From assembly GCA_024640445.1 (NCBI GenBank), contig JAHEEZ010000009.1, positions 1 to 28,194 on the forward strand: DNA of 28,194 bases. The letters run 5' to 3'. This DNA comes from Acidobacteriota bacterium (GTDB taxonomy: Bacteria; Acidobacteriota; Blastocatellia; Pyrinomonadales; Pyrinomonadaceae). Shown here piece by piece: positions 6,171-13,799 of the stretch. The notes below the pieces were generated by a model. The model was not told the origin of the DNA and ran no database searches. It saw only the letters and a list, made by a program, of their open reading frames with translations. Position 1 is the first letter of the stretch. Each line of letters opens with the position of its first letter. A program made the position numbers and the translations under genes.

Positions 6171-7784
6171 ATGGACTTCTGGCACCAGATAGAACCGGTT
6201 TTTTCGAGCATATGGTTCCACCTTGCATCGCTTGTGGTGCTCGCGACGATCCACGGCTACGCTGGAGCGTGGCTTGCGGTTCGAATGCTATTCAGACCAA
6301 GGGAGCCGGTCAAATTCCTCGGCATTACTGTTTTCCCGCAAGGGATGATCCCGCGCCACAGGGAACGGTTGGCCAAGGCGATCGGCAAAGCGGTCGGCCA
6401 GGAACTGATGTCGAAAGACACGGTGCTCGAAGAACTCTTCGAAAAGGAATTTCTTCAGAAGAAGATCCGTGCGGTTGTTGATTCATACACTCAGGAACTG
6501 CTCACGACCAACTACCCTTCGCTTCTCGAGACGCTCCCGGAGAATCTGCGAAAACCTCTGCTTGATTCAGTTTCTGTTCTTCAGGAAAGGGTGGGCGGCT
6601 ATGTGGTAAAGGTGGTCAGCAGCGAAGAGACGAAACAGACTATCCAGTCTTTTGTCGAAGAACGGCTTGAAGAGGTACTCGACCGAAAGGTCTCGGAAAC
6701 GGTGTCTGAAGATACCTTCAACGACCTTCTCGGATTTGTGGAAACTCGAATCCGGACACTCGTGAAAGAGCCCGAGCTGGAAAAGACGATCCGCGAATTT
6801 GTCGGTAGCAGAGTGGACGAACTTGTGACCGAGCAGGCTCCTTTGAGGGAACTGTTCACGGAAGACGCGATCGCGCTCCTTAAGGAGAAAGCCTTTGAGC
6901 AGATCGATCCGGTAGTACATCAACTTGCGGAACTCGCCACCGAAGACAGGACCAAGAACCAGATAAGTTCGCTCATAAAGACCGAGGTCCACAATTACTA
7001 CGAACAGCTTCCTTTCTTCAAGAAGATCTTCGTATCGCGAGACAATCTTCTGCGTGAAGTCGATGACCTCGTCGATGAAAGCCTGCCGAAGAGGATCGAA
7101 GAAACGCTTCAGGGCGATTTCTTCGCTGACGAAGCGCAAAACTTCGTGGGAAGATCGATCGACAACGCCCTCGCGAGGCCTCTTCCGGACATCATTGGAC
7201 AGGTCGCTCCGGAGCAGCTGGAGAAACTCAAGCTCCAGTTGACTATGAATATCATGCGTGTGCTTCAGGGTGAGCAGATGCAGAAGTCGGTCTCGGCGTA
7301 TGTTGCTGATTCCCTGGCTCGGCTTCGTCCCCAGAAGATCGGCGATATCCTCGACTCGACACATCCGGAGGCCGAAGCGAAGCTCAGAAAGATGTTAAGC
7401 GGCGGTTTAATGAGCGTGCTGGAAAGACAGGAAACCGCCGAAATAATCAACTCGGTGTTGGCTAATCAGATCGATTCGCTTTTGAACGCGCCGATAGGAC
7501 GCTTGTCTGATCACGTGACGGAAGATCAGATCAGGTCCGCCGGTGAAACAATAACGGACGTAATCATCGACGCGGCGAGACAGCGGTTGCCCCAGGTCAT
7601 CGAGGAGTTCGACATCGGAGGCGTTGTAAGGGACAAGGTCAACAATTACCCTGCGGAAAAACTTGAGGCGTTGGTACTGTCGGTCGCGAAGGACAATCTG
7701 CGGATGATCGAGTGGTTCGGCGCGGCTTTCGGCTTTTTTATCGGAGTTGGACAGGCGATCCAGTTTTACTTCTATTCCCGTTGA
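6171..7784 (+). CDS. DUF445 family membrane protein (YheB-like)
   Basis: The 537-residue protein has one membrane helix at the N-terminus (about 14-34) and one at the C-terminus (AAFGFFIGVGQAIQFYFY). A long charged, mainly helical middle lies between them. The DUF445 signature is clear just after TM1: HGYAGAWLAVRMLFRP, then FPQGMIPRHRERLAKAIGKAVGQELM. The middle carries repeated Glu/Leu/Val-rich segments (VEERLEEVLDRKVS and VETRIRTLVKEPELEKTI). This gives a hairpin-like protein anchored at both ends. The biochemical role of the family is not established. It starts 4 bp after the 127-aa unknown and converges on the carbonic-anhydrase-like gene with a 7-bp gap. Confidence 0.88.
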   Translation: MDFWHQIEPVFSSIWFHLASLVVLATIHGYAGAWLAVRMLFRPREPVKFLGITVFPQGMIPRHRERLAKAIGKAVGQELMSKDTVLEELFEKEFLQKKIRAVVDSYTQELLTTNYPSLLETLPENLRKPLLDSVSVLQERVGGYVVKVVSSEETKQTIQSFVEERLEEVLDRKVSETVSEDTFNDLLGFVETRIRTLVKEPELEKTIREFVGSRVDELVTEQAPLRELFTEDAIALLKEKAFEQIDPVVHQLAELATEDRTKNQISSLIKTEVHNYYEQLPFFKKIFVSRDNLLREVDDLVDESLPKRIEETLQGDFFADEAQNFVGRSIDNALARPLPDIIGQVAPEQLEKLKLQLTMNIMRVLQGEQMQKSVSAYVADSLARLRPQKIGDILDSTHPEAEAKLRKMLSGGLMSVLERQETAEIINSVLANQIDSLLNAPIGRLSDHVTEDQIRSAGETITDVIIDAARQRLPQVIEEFDIGGVVRDKVNNYPAEKLEALVLSVAKDNLRMIEWFGAAFGFFIGVGQAIQFYFYSR

Positions 7785-7791
7785 AGACAGA

Positions 7792-8214
7792 TCAGAGATA
7801 GCTCCTCAAGACGGTCTCGTTATCAGCCGAATCTGTCAAAACCTCCACCGACCCCCATTCGTTCACGTACAAACCCACGACCCGCACACCGAGTCTCCAG
7901 GAACTGATCCTCTCGGCACAAGCGATTATCAACTCGAACCTCTCTTCGCGTTCACAAGGATTTGCCAGACAATCGTAATGGCCGGCGACCGCTACCACTG
8001 GCGAGGAATGGCGCACAACTGAGAGCCTTACCTTGGTCTCTATACGAGCTACTCGCTCCATATAACCTTCAGCAAGAACGCGGTCTGCGCCGGGAGTGGT
8101 TATCGTATCTACATAATCCACACCGCAGTTCTGCCTGATCCACTCCGACGCCGGGATCTGAGCGCGGCCGTCGATGCAATTGACGACTGTTCCGAAGGTG
8201 TCTTGTTTCGGCAT
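7792..8214 (-). CDS. Short beta-carbonic-anhydrase-like zinc protein (140 aa)
   Basis: The protein carries the two sequence hallmarks of beta-class carbonic anhydrases. One is C-x-D-x-R near the N-terminus (Cys13, Asp15, Arg17 in NCIDGR). The other is H-x-x-C 62 residues later (His79, Cys82 in GHYDC). In beta enzymes the two Cys and the His bind zinc, and Asp/Arg form the catalytic dyad; CO2 hydration would follow. At 140 residues it is much shorter than typical members (about 170-220). It lacks the usual N-terminal helices, so it may be a reduced or non-catalytic relative, for example one with another role in metal binding. There is no signal peptide. Start is ATG 8212-8214 without a clear Shine-Dalgarno sequence. 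Confidence 0.7.
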   Translation of the reverse strand: MPKQDTFGTVVNCIDGRAQIPASEWIRQNCGVDYVDTITTPGADRVLAEGYMERVARIETKVRLSVVRHSSPVVAVAGHYDCLANPCEREERFELIIACAERISSWRLGVRVVGLYVNEWGSVEVLTDSADNETVLRSYL

Positions 8215-8354
8215 GATCTGTTTCAGTGCTACTTGAGTCGGGGCGAGACAAAGTTTCGCAGGTTTTTCTCCAAATGTTAAATTTGCCCGAACTTTTGAAA
8301 GTGGGGAAGCGTTAACGACAACGGCTAAAGTTAGAGGGAATTCGCGGAGGAATC

Positions 8355-9056
8355 ATGAAAAAGATAGGACTTATTTTGTTTATTGTCGCGGCCGTGGCCG
8401 GAATAATTCTGGCTAAGATGTTTTCGTGGGGAAGTATTCCGATCCATTTGCCGACCATCTCGTTCAACAACTCGGTAAAAGGTTCGGGTAATGTCATCAC
8501 CGAGACAAGGGATCTCACCGGCTTCACTTCAGTGGAGGTCGGAGGCGCTTTCCAGGTAGATATCACTGCAGGAAAGGAATTCGGGGTGCAAATCCAGGGG
8601 GATGACAATCTAGTGCCGCTCATCTCCACTAAGGTCAACGGAAAGGTGCTTGAAATTGATACCGACCAAAGGTTATCGATGAGGCACCGGATCAAGTTGA
8701 TAATCACAGCACCTATAATCGATGGCTTGGACGCCTCGGGCGCATCGCATTTTGAAGTGACCGGTATCGACAACGATTCTTTGAAAATCGAATCCAGCGG
8801 CGCGTCGAAAATAAAAGTCAGCGGAAAAACGAAATCGCTTACCGTCGATATCGGCGGAGCAAGTCAGGTGGACGCGGGCGCTCTTGAAACAGAGAACGCA
8901 ACCGTCAACGGCAGCGGAGCCAGTTATTCAAAAGTAAACGCGACCGGAGAACTGACCGTGGATGCTGACGGCGCAAGCCGCGTCCGTTATGCAGGAACAC
9001 CCAAGAGCGTGAACAAGAAAACTTCCGGAGTCGCTTCGGTTGGTCAGGCCGACTGA
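8355..9056 (+). CDS. Exported DUF2807 (head GIN domain) protein
   Basis: The 233-residue protein begins with MKKIGLILFIVAAVAGIILA, a signal peptide or membrane anchor. The rest matches the DUF2807/GIN-domain pattern. It opens VKGSGNVITETRDLTGFTSVEVGGAFQVDI, then IQGDDNLVPLI and repeated beta-solenoid rungs rich in Gly-Ala-Ser (DASGASHF, ESSGASKI, DIGGASQV, NGSGASYS, DADGASRV). These rungs repeat about every 20 residues and imply a right-handed beta-helix facing the periplasm or cell surface. Function is not known; adhesin-like roles have been proposed for the family. A GGAGGAA Shine-Dalgarno sequence precedes the ATG, and a hairpin with T-run follows at 9081. Confidence 0.9.
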   Translation: MKKIGLILFIVAAVAGIILAKMFSWGSIPIHLPTISFNNSVKGSGNVITETRDLTGFTSVEVGGAFQVDITAGKEFGVQIQGDDNLVPLISTKVNGKVLEIDTDQRLSMRHRIKLIITAPIIDGLDASGASHFEVTGIDNDSLKIESSGASKIKVSGKTKSLTVDIGGASQVDAGALETENATVNGSGASYSKVNATGELTVDADGASRVRYAGTPKSVNKKTSGVASVGQAD

Positions 9057-9080
9057 CGTCGAACGGATCTGTTATTAAGC

Positions 9081-9117
9081 GAAGGCCGTCCTGTAAGGGG
9101 GCGGCCTTCTACTTTTT
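9081..9117 (+). terminator. Intrinsic terminator after the DUF2807 gene
   Basis: GAAGGCCG (9081-9088) pairs perfectly with CGGCCTTC (9102-9109) around a 13-base loop, followed by a T-run (TACTTTTTT). It isolates the DUF2807 gene from the dnaA leader region. Confidence 0.85.
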
Positions 9118-9566
9118 TCAGGCCTCAAAAACGCACGTTTCGATCACACCGGCTCCGACTACAGCGCCGTTGAAATATTTCTAAAATGTTACAAGTTCTT
9201 GTCTTGTAAAGGCTTCCTTGATTTTAAAAATGTTTATTTCAAAACCTGTGGATAACTGCTTGCAATCCCTAAATATGTTTGATAATCTTGCACTCATTTC
9301 GAGCGGTCTGGAACCTGTAACTTATTGAAAACAAGGTACTTAAAGTTATACTTTAAGTTTTAAGCGGAATTCCACAAACTTGTGGAAAACTCTGTGGAAA
9401 ACCTTTGGGTCGCGCCAGCGTCATTTCTTGTAAGGTCACCAAAAAAGAAGGGTTTGAGAATCAATTTCTTCGCTTCACTTTAGGTGTTTAAGACCGTTCT
9501 CCCTCTTGAAAGAAATTCAAAGAGAAATTGCAGGAGTTTCGCGCAATCTTTTTGCGGGAATCGGTT
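9118..9566 (+). promoter_or_regulatory. dnaA upstream control region with DnaA boxes
   Basis: This gap of about 450 bases holds no convincing gene. It contains a consensus DnaA box in reverse orientation (TGTGGATAA, 9247-9255) and a candidate promoter TTGAAA-16-TATACT (9325-9352). Just downstream is a perfect inverted repeat TTCCACAA-AC-TTGTGGAA (9370-9387), which overlaps TGTGGAAAA (9381-9389). A second TGTGGAAAA follows at 9393-9401. Boxes just past the predicted start point (about 9359) fit DnaA autorepression. The region is noticeably A/T-rich between 9170 and 9360, so it could also be a secondary origin element. Confidence 0.65.
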
Positions 9567-10985
9567 ATGGAATCTTCGGTTGTAAGCCAAAATTTATGGA
9601 CCAATGTGCTTCATTCGGTGGAGCAGCGGCTGAATAGTCAGATATTCGAAGCCTGGTTTCGTCCCATTAAGTTCAACGGATGCGACGAGGATAATAAAGT
9701 ACTTCATGTTCGGGCCAGTCAGATCAACAAGGACTGGATCAACTCCAATTATTCAGATCTTCTGGATCAGACGTTGGCCGATCTCAACCTGGAAAACTAC
9801 CACCTTAAATGGGAAGTCGAAGAATCTTCCAATTACCGAGGCAATTCAGAAAAAGATAAACTCGTGGACCCGATGGATGCGGATGAAGCTAAATTTGACG
9901 ATGAGACGTCGGATCCATTCTTACAGAAGAACAAAACGAAGTTTGTGGATCTTGAACCGATCGAAAATTCGCTGAACCGCAAATATACCTTCGACACATT
10001 CGTTGTCGGTTCCTGCAACCAATTCGCGCACGCCGCGGCGGAAGCCGTGGTTGACCAGCCCGGAAAGGCTTACAACCCGATGTTCATATATGGCGGCGTC
10101 GGGCTCGGAAAGACCCATCTGATGCACGCCACGGGGCACGCGATCATGCTCCGCAACCGGCATCTGCGCGTCGCGTATATTTCGGCAGAAAAGTTCATGA
10201 ACGAGCTGATCAACGCGATCAGATACGACAAGACGCAGACGTTCCGCGACAAGTACCGTTCGATAGACGTCCTCTTGATGGACGATGTTCAGTTTATGGC
10301 GGGTAAGGAGAGGACCCAGGAAGAGTTCTTTCACACGTTCAACGCGCTCCATAACGACCAGAAACAGATCATCATCACCTCGGATTGCCCTCCGCGCGAG
10401 ATACCAACACTCGAAGAAAGGCTGCATTCGAGATTCGAATGGGGACTGATCGTCGACATGGAACCGCCCGACCTTGAGACGAAGGTAGCGATTTTGAAAA
10501 GAAAAGCGGACCTGGACGGAGTCGATCTGCCGGACGATATCGCTTTCTTTATCGCAAGCAAGGTGAAGAGCAACATCCGTGAACTGGAAGGCTCTTTGGT
10601 CCGGTTAATTGCGATCTCTTCGCTCCGGGGCCTTCCGATCTCGAAGATGCTGGCCCAGGACGCGATGAAGAACATCATCGACTCTGAACAGCCGGAGGGA
10701 GTGACGATCGAACGAATTACCAAGATCGTCGCCTCTCACTACAAACTGACGGTCGAGGAGATCAAGTCGAAGAACAATTCGCGTGTCATCGCGGTTCCAA
10801 GGCAGGTCGCGATGTACCTGTGCAAGCGGATGACAAAGCACAGTTTTCCAGAGATAGGCCGCGAGTTTGGAGGCAAGCACCATACGACGGTGATGCACAG
10901 CGTAGACAAGATAGAGAACCTGATCAAAGAAGATAAAGCTTTCCACAGGACGGTTAGCGAACTTATTGACAATCTTTGCAATTAG
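9567..10985 (+). CDS. dnaA: Chromosomal replication initiator DnaA
   Basis: DnaA binds DnaA boxes, forms an ATP-dependent filament and opens the origin. From the ATG at 9567 (MESSVVSQNLW) the protein has 472 residues. Domain I covers about 1-85 and an acidic linker about 85-130. The AAA+ domain III carries Walker A GGVGLGKT (176-183) and Walker B LLMDDVQF (Asp239/Asp240). Domain IV has the helix-turn-helix signature IGREFGGKHHTTVMHSV near the C-terminus. The frame is open upstream to a TTG at 9528 (13 more residues) following no good ribosome site; I prefer the ATG because it aligns with usual DnaA N-termini. DnaA boxes lie on both sides. Confidence 0.98.
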   Translation: MESSVVSQNLWTNVLHSVEQRLNSQIFEAWFRPIKFNGCDEDNKVLHVRASQINKDWINSNYSDLLDQTLADLNLENYHLKWEVEESSNYRGNSEKDKLVDPMDADEAKFDDETSDPFLQKNKTKFVDLEPIENSLNRKYTFDTFVVGSCNQFAHAAAEAVVDQPGKAYNPMFIYGGVGLGKTHLMHATGHAIMLRNRHLRVAYISAEKFMNELINAIRYDKTQTFRDKYRSIDVLLMDDVQFMAGKERTQEEFFHTFNALHNDQKQIIITSDCPPREIPTLEERLHSRFEWGLIVDMEPPDLETKVAILKRKADLDGVDLPDDIAFFIASKVKSNIRELEGSLVRLIAISSLRGLPISKMLAQDAMKNIIDSEQPEGVTIERITKIVASHYKLTVEEIKSKNNSRVIAVPRQVAMYLCKRMTKHSFPEIGREFGGKHHTTVMHSVDKIENLIKEDKAFHRTVSELIDNLCN

Positions 10986-11332
10986 TTGCGGTAAAAGGGC
11001 GGCATTTTTTGGTCCTCCAATTTCCACAACCGAAAATTGCAGACGATCGACTTCGGACCCGGATTTACTCGTCGCGCGCAGAAGTTATCCACATTTCCAC
11101 AACAGGCGTCCTAATCAGCCTGAGGATAAACTGCCGGGAACCAAATGGACTCAAGGCTTTCCACAGAACGCCGCGATCTCCACAAATGATCAACAGGGGT
11201 TGTGGAACAGCAAGTTATTTATTTGAAACGTTTTAGCCAGGATTTCCACATTTCCACAGGCCCTACTACTACTACTAGAGATATACAAAGATAATTTCTT
11301 AGTAAGAGTAGTGAAAGGCGGCCCGGATTCAA
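10986..11332. other. oriC: Chromosomal replication origin (oriC) with DnaA-box cluster and DnaA-trio
   Basis: The dnaA-downstream gap holds at least eight DnaA-box-like 9-mers. They are ATTTCCACA at 11020, TTATCCACA (perfect) at 11085, ATTTCCACA at 11093, CTTTCCACA at 11157, ATCTCCACA at 11176, TGTGGAACA (reverse) at 11201, and tandem ATTTCCACA at 11242 and 11250. The last pair abuts a GC block (GGCCC, 11259-11263) and five perfect CTA trinucleotides (11263-11277), then A/T-richer DNA to about 11313. Tandem boxes, GC spacer and 3'-GAT-5' trios on the opposite strand form the basal unwinding module described for Bacillus subtilis oriC. No protein-coding frame is supported here. Confidence 0.88.
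11242..11277 (+). promoter_or_regulatory. Basal origin unwinding module: two DnaA boxes, GC spacer, five DnaA-trios
   Basis: ATTTCCACA (11242-11250) and ATTTCCACA (11250-11258) are head-to-tail and share one base. They are followed by GGCCC and CTA repeated five times (11263-11277). By analogy with known trio elements, DnaA would load from the boxes onto the strand carrying the complementary TAG repeats and unwind towards 11313. Confidence 0.82.
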
Positions 11333-11722
11333 ATGAGAAGAGCGATTGTTGCAGCGTTTATGTTTCTCGCGGTCGCCTGCGGTCAACAGACACCTTGGAA
11401 CGAGAAAGAGATCACGTTCAATTCTGGAGAGAAAGGAACGATATATTTCGAAGAGCAGGACATCGGTGACGAAAAGGTGCTTGTCATCGATTACAGATCT
11501 GACAAGATGCCGAAAAGGGAATCGGAGATAGACAAACTCGCCGAAGAGATTTGGTTGGCGGCAAAGAATGACGCGGATAAGCGCGGATTTGAGAACGCGC
11601 TGATAAAGGTCAGAGTTCCCGCTCCCTCTCCGGAAGGCGGTTCGAGCAATCAGTTCAACGGTTTGCTGTTCGAGGCTGAGAAAATAGAGAACGGAACTTG
11701 GAAATTGAAGAAAGTTAACTAA
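11333..11722 (+). CDS. Small putative lipoprotein between oriC and dnaN
   Basis: This 129-residue protein has a short hydrophobic leader ending FLAVAC, a plausible but not ideal lipobox with Cys16 as the lipidated residue. The mature part is hydrophilic: beta strands (KGTIYFEEQDIGDEKVLVIDYRSD), a charged helix (ESEIDKLAEEIWLAAKNDADKRGF) and a final beta segment (GLLFEAEKIENGTWKLKKV). I do not recognise a family. It starts 55 bp after the DnaA-trio and ends 35 bp before dnaN in the same direction, so it is probably co-transcribed with dnaN. Only a weak AAAGGCGG ribosome site precedes it. Confidence 0.78.
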   Translation: MRRAIVAAFMFLAVACGQQTPWNEKEITFNSGEKGTIYFEEQDIGDEKVLVIDYRSDKMPKRESEIDKLAEEIWLAAKNDADKRGFENALIKVRVPAPSPEGGSSNQFNGLLFEAEKIENGTWKLKKVN

Positions 11723-11757
11723 GATAGGAAGTACCTCAATCACAGGAGCAGAGCAAG

Positions 11758-12939
11758 ATGGAATTTAAGATTGCGCAAGGCGCTTTGAAGGACGAACTGG
11801 CTTTCGTTCAGGGGATAGTCGAAAAAAAATCGACGATTCCTGTCCTTTCGAACATCCTCATAGAGTCGGTCGGCGAGAATACGATCAGGATTATTGGAAC
11901 GGATCTGGATGTTACGATCCGCTGCGAAGCAGATGCCGAGATCATAGAAGGCGGGTCGATGTGCGTCCAGGCGCGCAAATTGTTTGACGTGGTTCGTTTG
12001 CTTCCCGACAAGGACATCCACTTCAAGAAGGACGACAACGACTGGGTCAAGATGACCTGCGGCAGTTCAAAATATCGTTTTGCCGGGGTTTCAAGAGACC
12101 AGTTCCCGGAAGTTCCTGTGTTCAAGTCGGCTCCGCTTACCCTTCCCGCGGCAGTATTCAATCACTTCATAGTCAATACCAGTTTCGCGATCACGAACGA
12201 ACAATCAAGGTTCACACTGTCGGGCGCCAAGTTCATGATCGAGAACGGCACCGCGAGAATGGTAACCACCGACGGCCACCGTCTGGCTTACATCGACAAG
12301 CATATCGAGGGTCTTTCCGGCGAATCGATGGACGCTTTGATTCCAAAGAAGGCTTTGATCGAACTGGTGAAGATCTCAAGAGGGACTGGCGCGGCTGTGA
12401 GTTTCGGGGAAGACCAGAACCACATTTACTTTGAAGTTGAAAGCCGTTTGCTAATCACGCGAAAGCTATCTGGTAACTTCCCGAACTATGAGATGGTGAT
12501 ACCGAAGAACAACGACAAGAAGGTCGAATTTGATTCTTCGGCACTGAAAGACGCGGTCGCACGCGTTTCGCTGATGGCTGACGAAAGGACCCGTTCGGTA
12601 AAACTGACGGTTCGCGAGGGAGAGATCGAGGTTGCCGCACACAGCAGCGAAGAGGGTGAAGCGGTCGAGAAACTGGAGGTCGAATACAGCGGACCGGAGG
12701 TTCTCATCGGATTCAATGCTCAATATCTCCAGGACTTTCTTTCAGTAGCGACGAGCGCCGAGATCGAAGCGCCCGAAATGGAGAAAGAGACCGAAGGTGA
12801 AAAGGTGAAGGTCCGGGAAACCGGAGGAGCGCCGCGTGTGACGTTCGAGTTCAAGGACAGCAACAGCCAGATCCAGATGAGAATGGCGGGTGAATCGGAT
12901 TACGACTACCAGTACATCGTCATGCCTTTGCGTGTCTGA
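11758..12939 (+). CDS. dnaN: DNA polymerase III beta subunit (sliding clamp)
   Basis: DnaN forms the ring-shaped dimer that tethers polymerase III to DNA. The 393-residue protein starts MEFKIAQGALKDELAFVQGIV with KKSTIPVLSNILIE, has RFTLSGAKFMIENGTARMVTTDGHRLAYID in domain 2, and ends YQYIVMPLRV, the standard clamp C-terminus. AGGAG lies about 11 bases before the ATG. It is slightly long because of a charged insertion near residues 337-359 (EMEKETEGEKVKVRETGG) in domain 3. It follows the small lipoprotein gene and is closed by a hairpin at 12980. Confidence 0.97.
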   Translation: MEFKIAQGALKDELAFVQGIVEKKSTIPVLSNILIESVGENTIRIIGTDLDVTIRCEADAEIIEGGSMCVQARKLFDVVRLLPDKDIHFKKDDNDWVKMTCGSSKYRFAGVSRDQFPEVPVFKSAPLTLPAAVFNHFIVNTSFAITNEQSRFTLSGAKFMIENGTARMVTTDGHRLAYIDKHIEGLSGESMDALIPKKALIELVKISRGTGAAVSFGEDQNHIYFEVESRLLITRKLSGNFPNYEMVIPKNNDKKVEFDSSALKDAVARVSLMADERTRSVKLTVREGEIEVAAHSSEEGEAVEKLEVEYSGPEVLIGFNAQYLQDFLSVATSAEIEAPEMEKETEGEKVKVRETGGAPRVTFEFKDSNSQIQMRMAGESDYDYQYIVMPLRV

Positions 12940-12979
12940 TCTTCCAAATCATCGATTCGGGGAAACTCCTGTCTGAAAC

Positions 12980-13012
12980 AACGAGCCGTCTTAAATGCGG
13001 CTCGTTTGTTTC
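12980..13012 (+). terminator. Intrinsic terminator after dnaN
   Basis: AACGAGCCG (12980-12988) pairs perfectly with CGGCTCGTT (12998-13006) across a 9-base loop. TGTTTCC follows, a moderate T-run. Confidence 0.75.
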
Positions 13013-13033
13013 CCCGGTAAACGGCTTTCAAAC

Positions 13034-13783
13034 ATGAAGAAATGTCCGCAGTGCAACAGCATCTACTCTGACGATTCCCTCTCATTTTGTCTTTCCGACG
13101 GGTCCCATCTTGAAGATCACGATCCCGCCCGTACGGAATCAATGAACATCCCTGATACTGACCCCTCCGGCCCGAAGCCGCCCCGTGCTGACAGGATGCG
13201 GATCGATGTGTCCGCGGACGACGATATCCCGACCGTCGCCGCCGCGAAGATCTCCGCCCAAACTCCGGTAAAGAAAGGTGTCAGCGGAGGCCTTGTCGCT
13301 GCGATCGTAGGAATTCTTCTTATCGTAATAGTCTCGCTTGGCGCTGTTATCGCGTACGTACTCTACACGCAAGATGGACCGGCGGTAGCGCGGGATTCGG
13401 ACGCGAATTCGAAGGATGCCGAAGTGGAGCGTTTGAAGGACAGGATCGACGAACTGGGTAACCGTCTTGCTGCTGACGTCAAGAAAGAAGCCGACAATTC
13501 ACCGAGTATAAAGATCTCTCCGTCCCCTGCGGACGAAGAACCGGAATTTGACGAAGAGGTGATAAAAAGGGTCAACTCGCCCGGGGACGGATTTCTCGCC
13601 TTGCGGGACAGACCTGATTCCGAAAAGGGTTCTCGCGTAGCAAAGATACCGCACGGCGATATTGTGGTGATGGGGAAATGCCAGGAAAACGAGGTGATCA
13701 TCGGCGGAAGGAAAGGACGCTGGTGTCAAGCGACCTGGGAAGGTTACTCAGGTTGGGTTTTTGACGTGTGGTTGACCGATTGA
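13034..13783 (+). CDS. Zinc-ribbon, single-TM, SH3-like domain protein
   Basis: The 249-residue product has a clear four-part build. First is an N-terminal Cys pair, MKKCPQCN, with a following SFCLSDG, a reduced zinc-ribbon. Next is a polar linker, then one membrane helix (LVAAIVGILLIVIVSLGAVIAYVLY). A short coiled coil follows (DAEVERLKDRIDELGNRLAADVKKEA). The C-terminal bacterial SH3-type domain has NSPGDGFLALRDRPDSEKGS near its start and WEGYSGWVFDVWL at its end. The SH3 part would face the periplasm and might bind peptidoglycan or protein. The open frame extends to 12995 through the dnaN terminator, so I take the ATG at 13034, which begins exactly at the zinc-ribbon. Function is unknown. 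Confidence 0.82.
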   Translation: MKKCPQCNSIYSDDSLSFCLSDGSHLEDHDPARTESMNIPDTDPSGPKPPRADRMRIDVSADDDIPTVAAAKISAQTPVKKGVSGGLVAAIVGILLIVIVSLGAVIAYVLYTQDGPAVARDSDANSKDAEVERLKDRIDELGNRLAADVKKEADNSPSIKISPSPADEEPEFDEEVIKRVNSPGDGFLALRDRPDSEKGSRVAKIPHGDIVVMGKCQENEVIIGGRKGRWCQATWEGYSGWVFDVWLTD

Positions 13784-13799
13784 TCCTCTAATTTCACTC

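Noticed and set aside
6567..7364. 265-codon minus-strand frame inside the DUF445 gene
   Set aside because: Shadow of a strongly supported gene, no motif.
11263..11277. CTA microsatellite as simple sequence slippage
   Set aside because: Its exact placement after two DnaA boxes and a GC block makes a DnaA-trio a better explanation.
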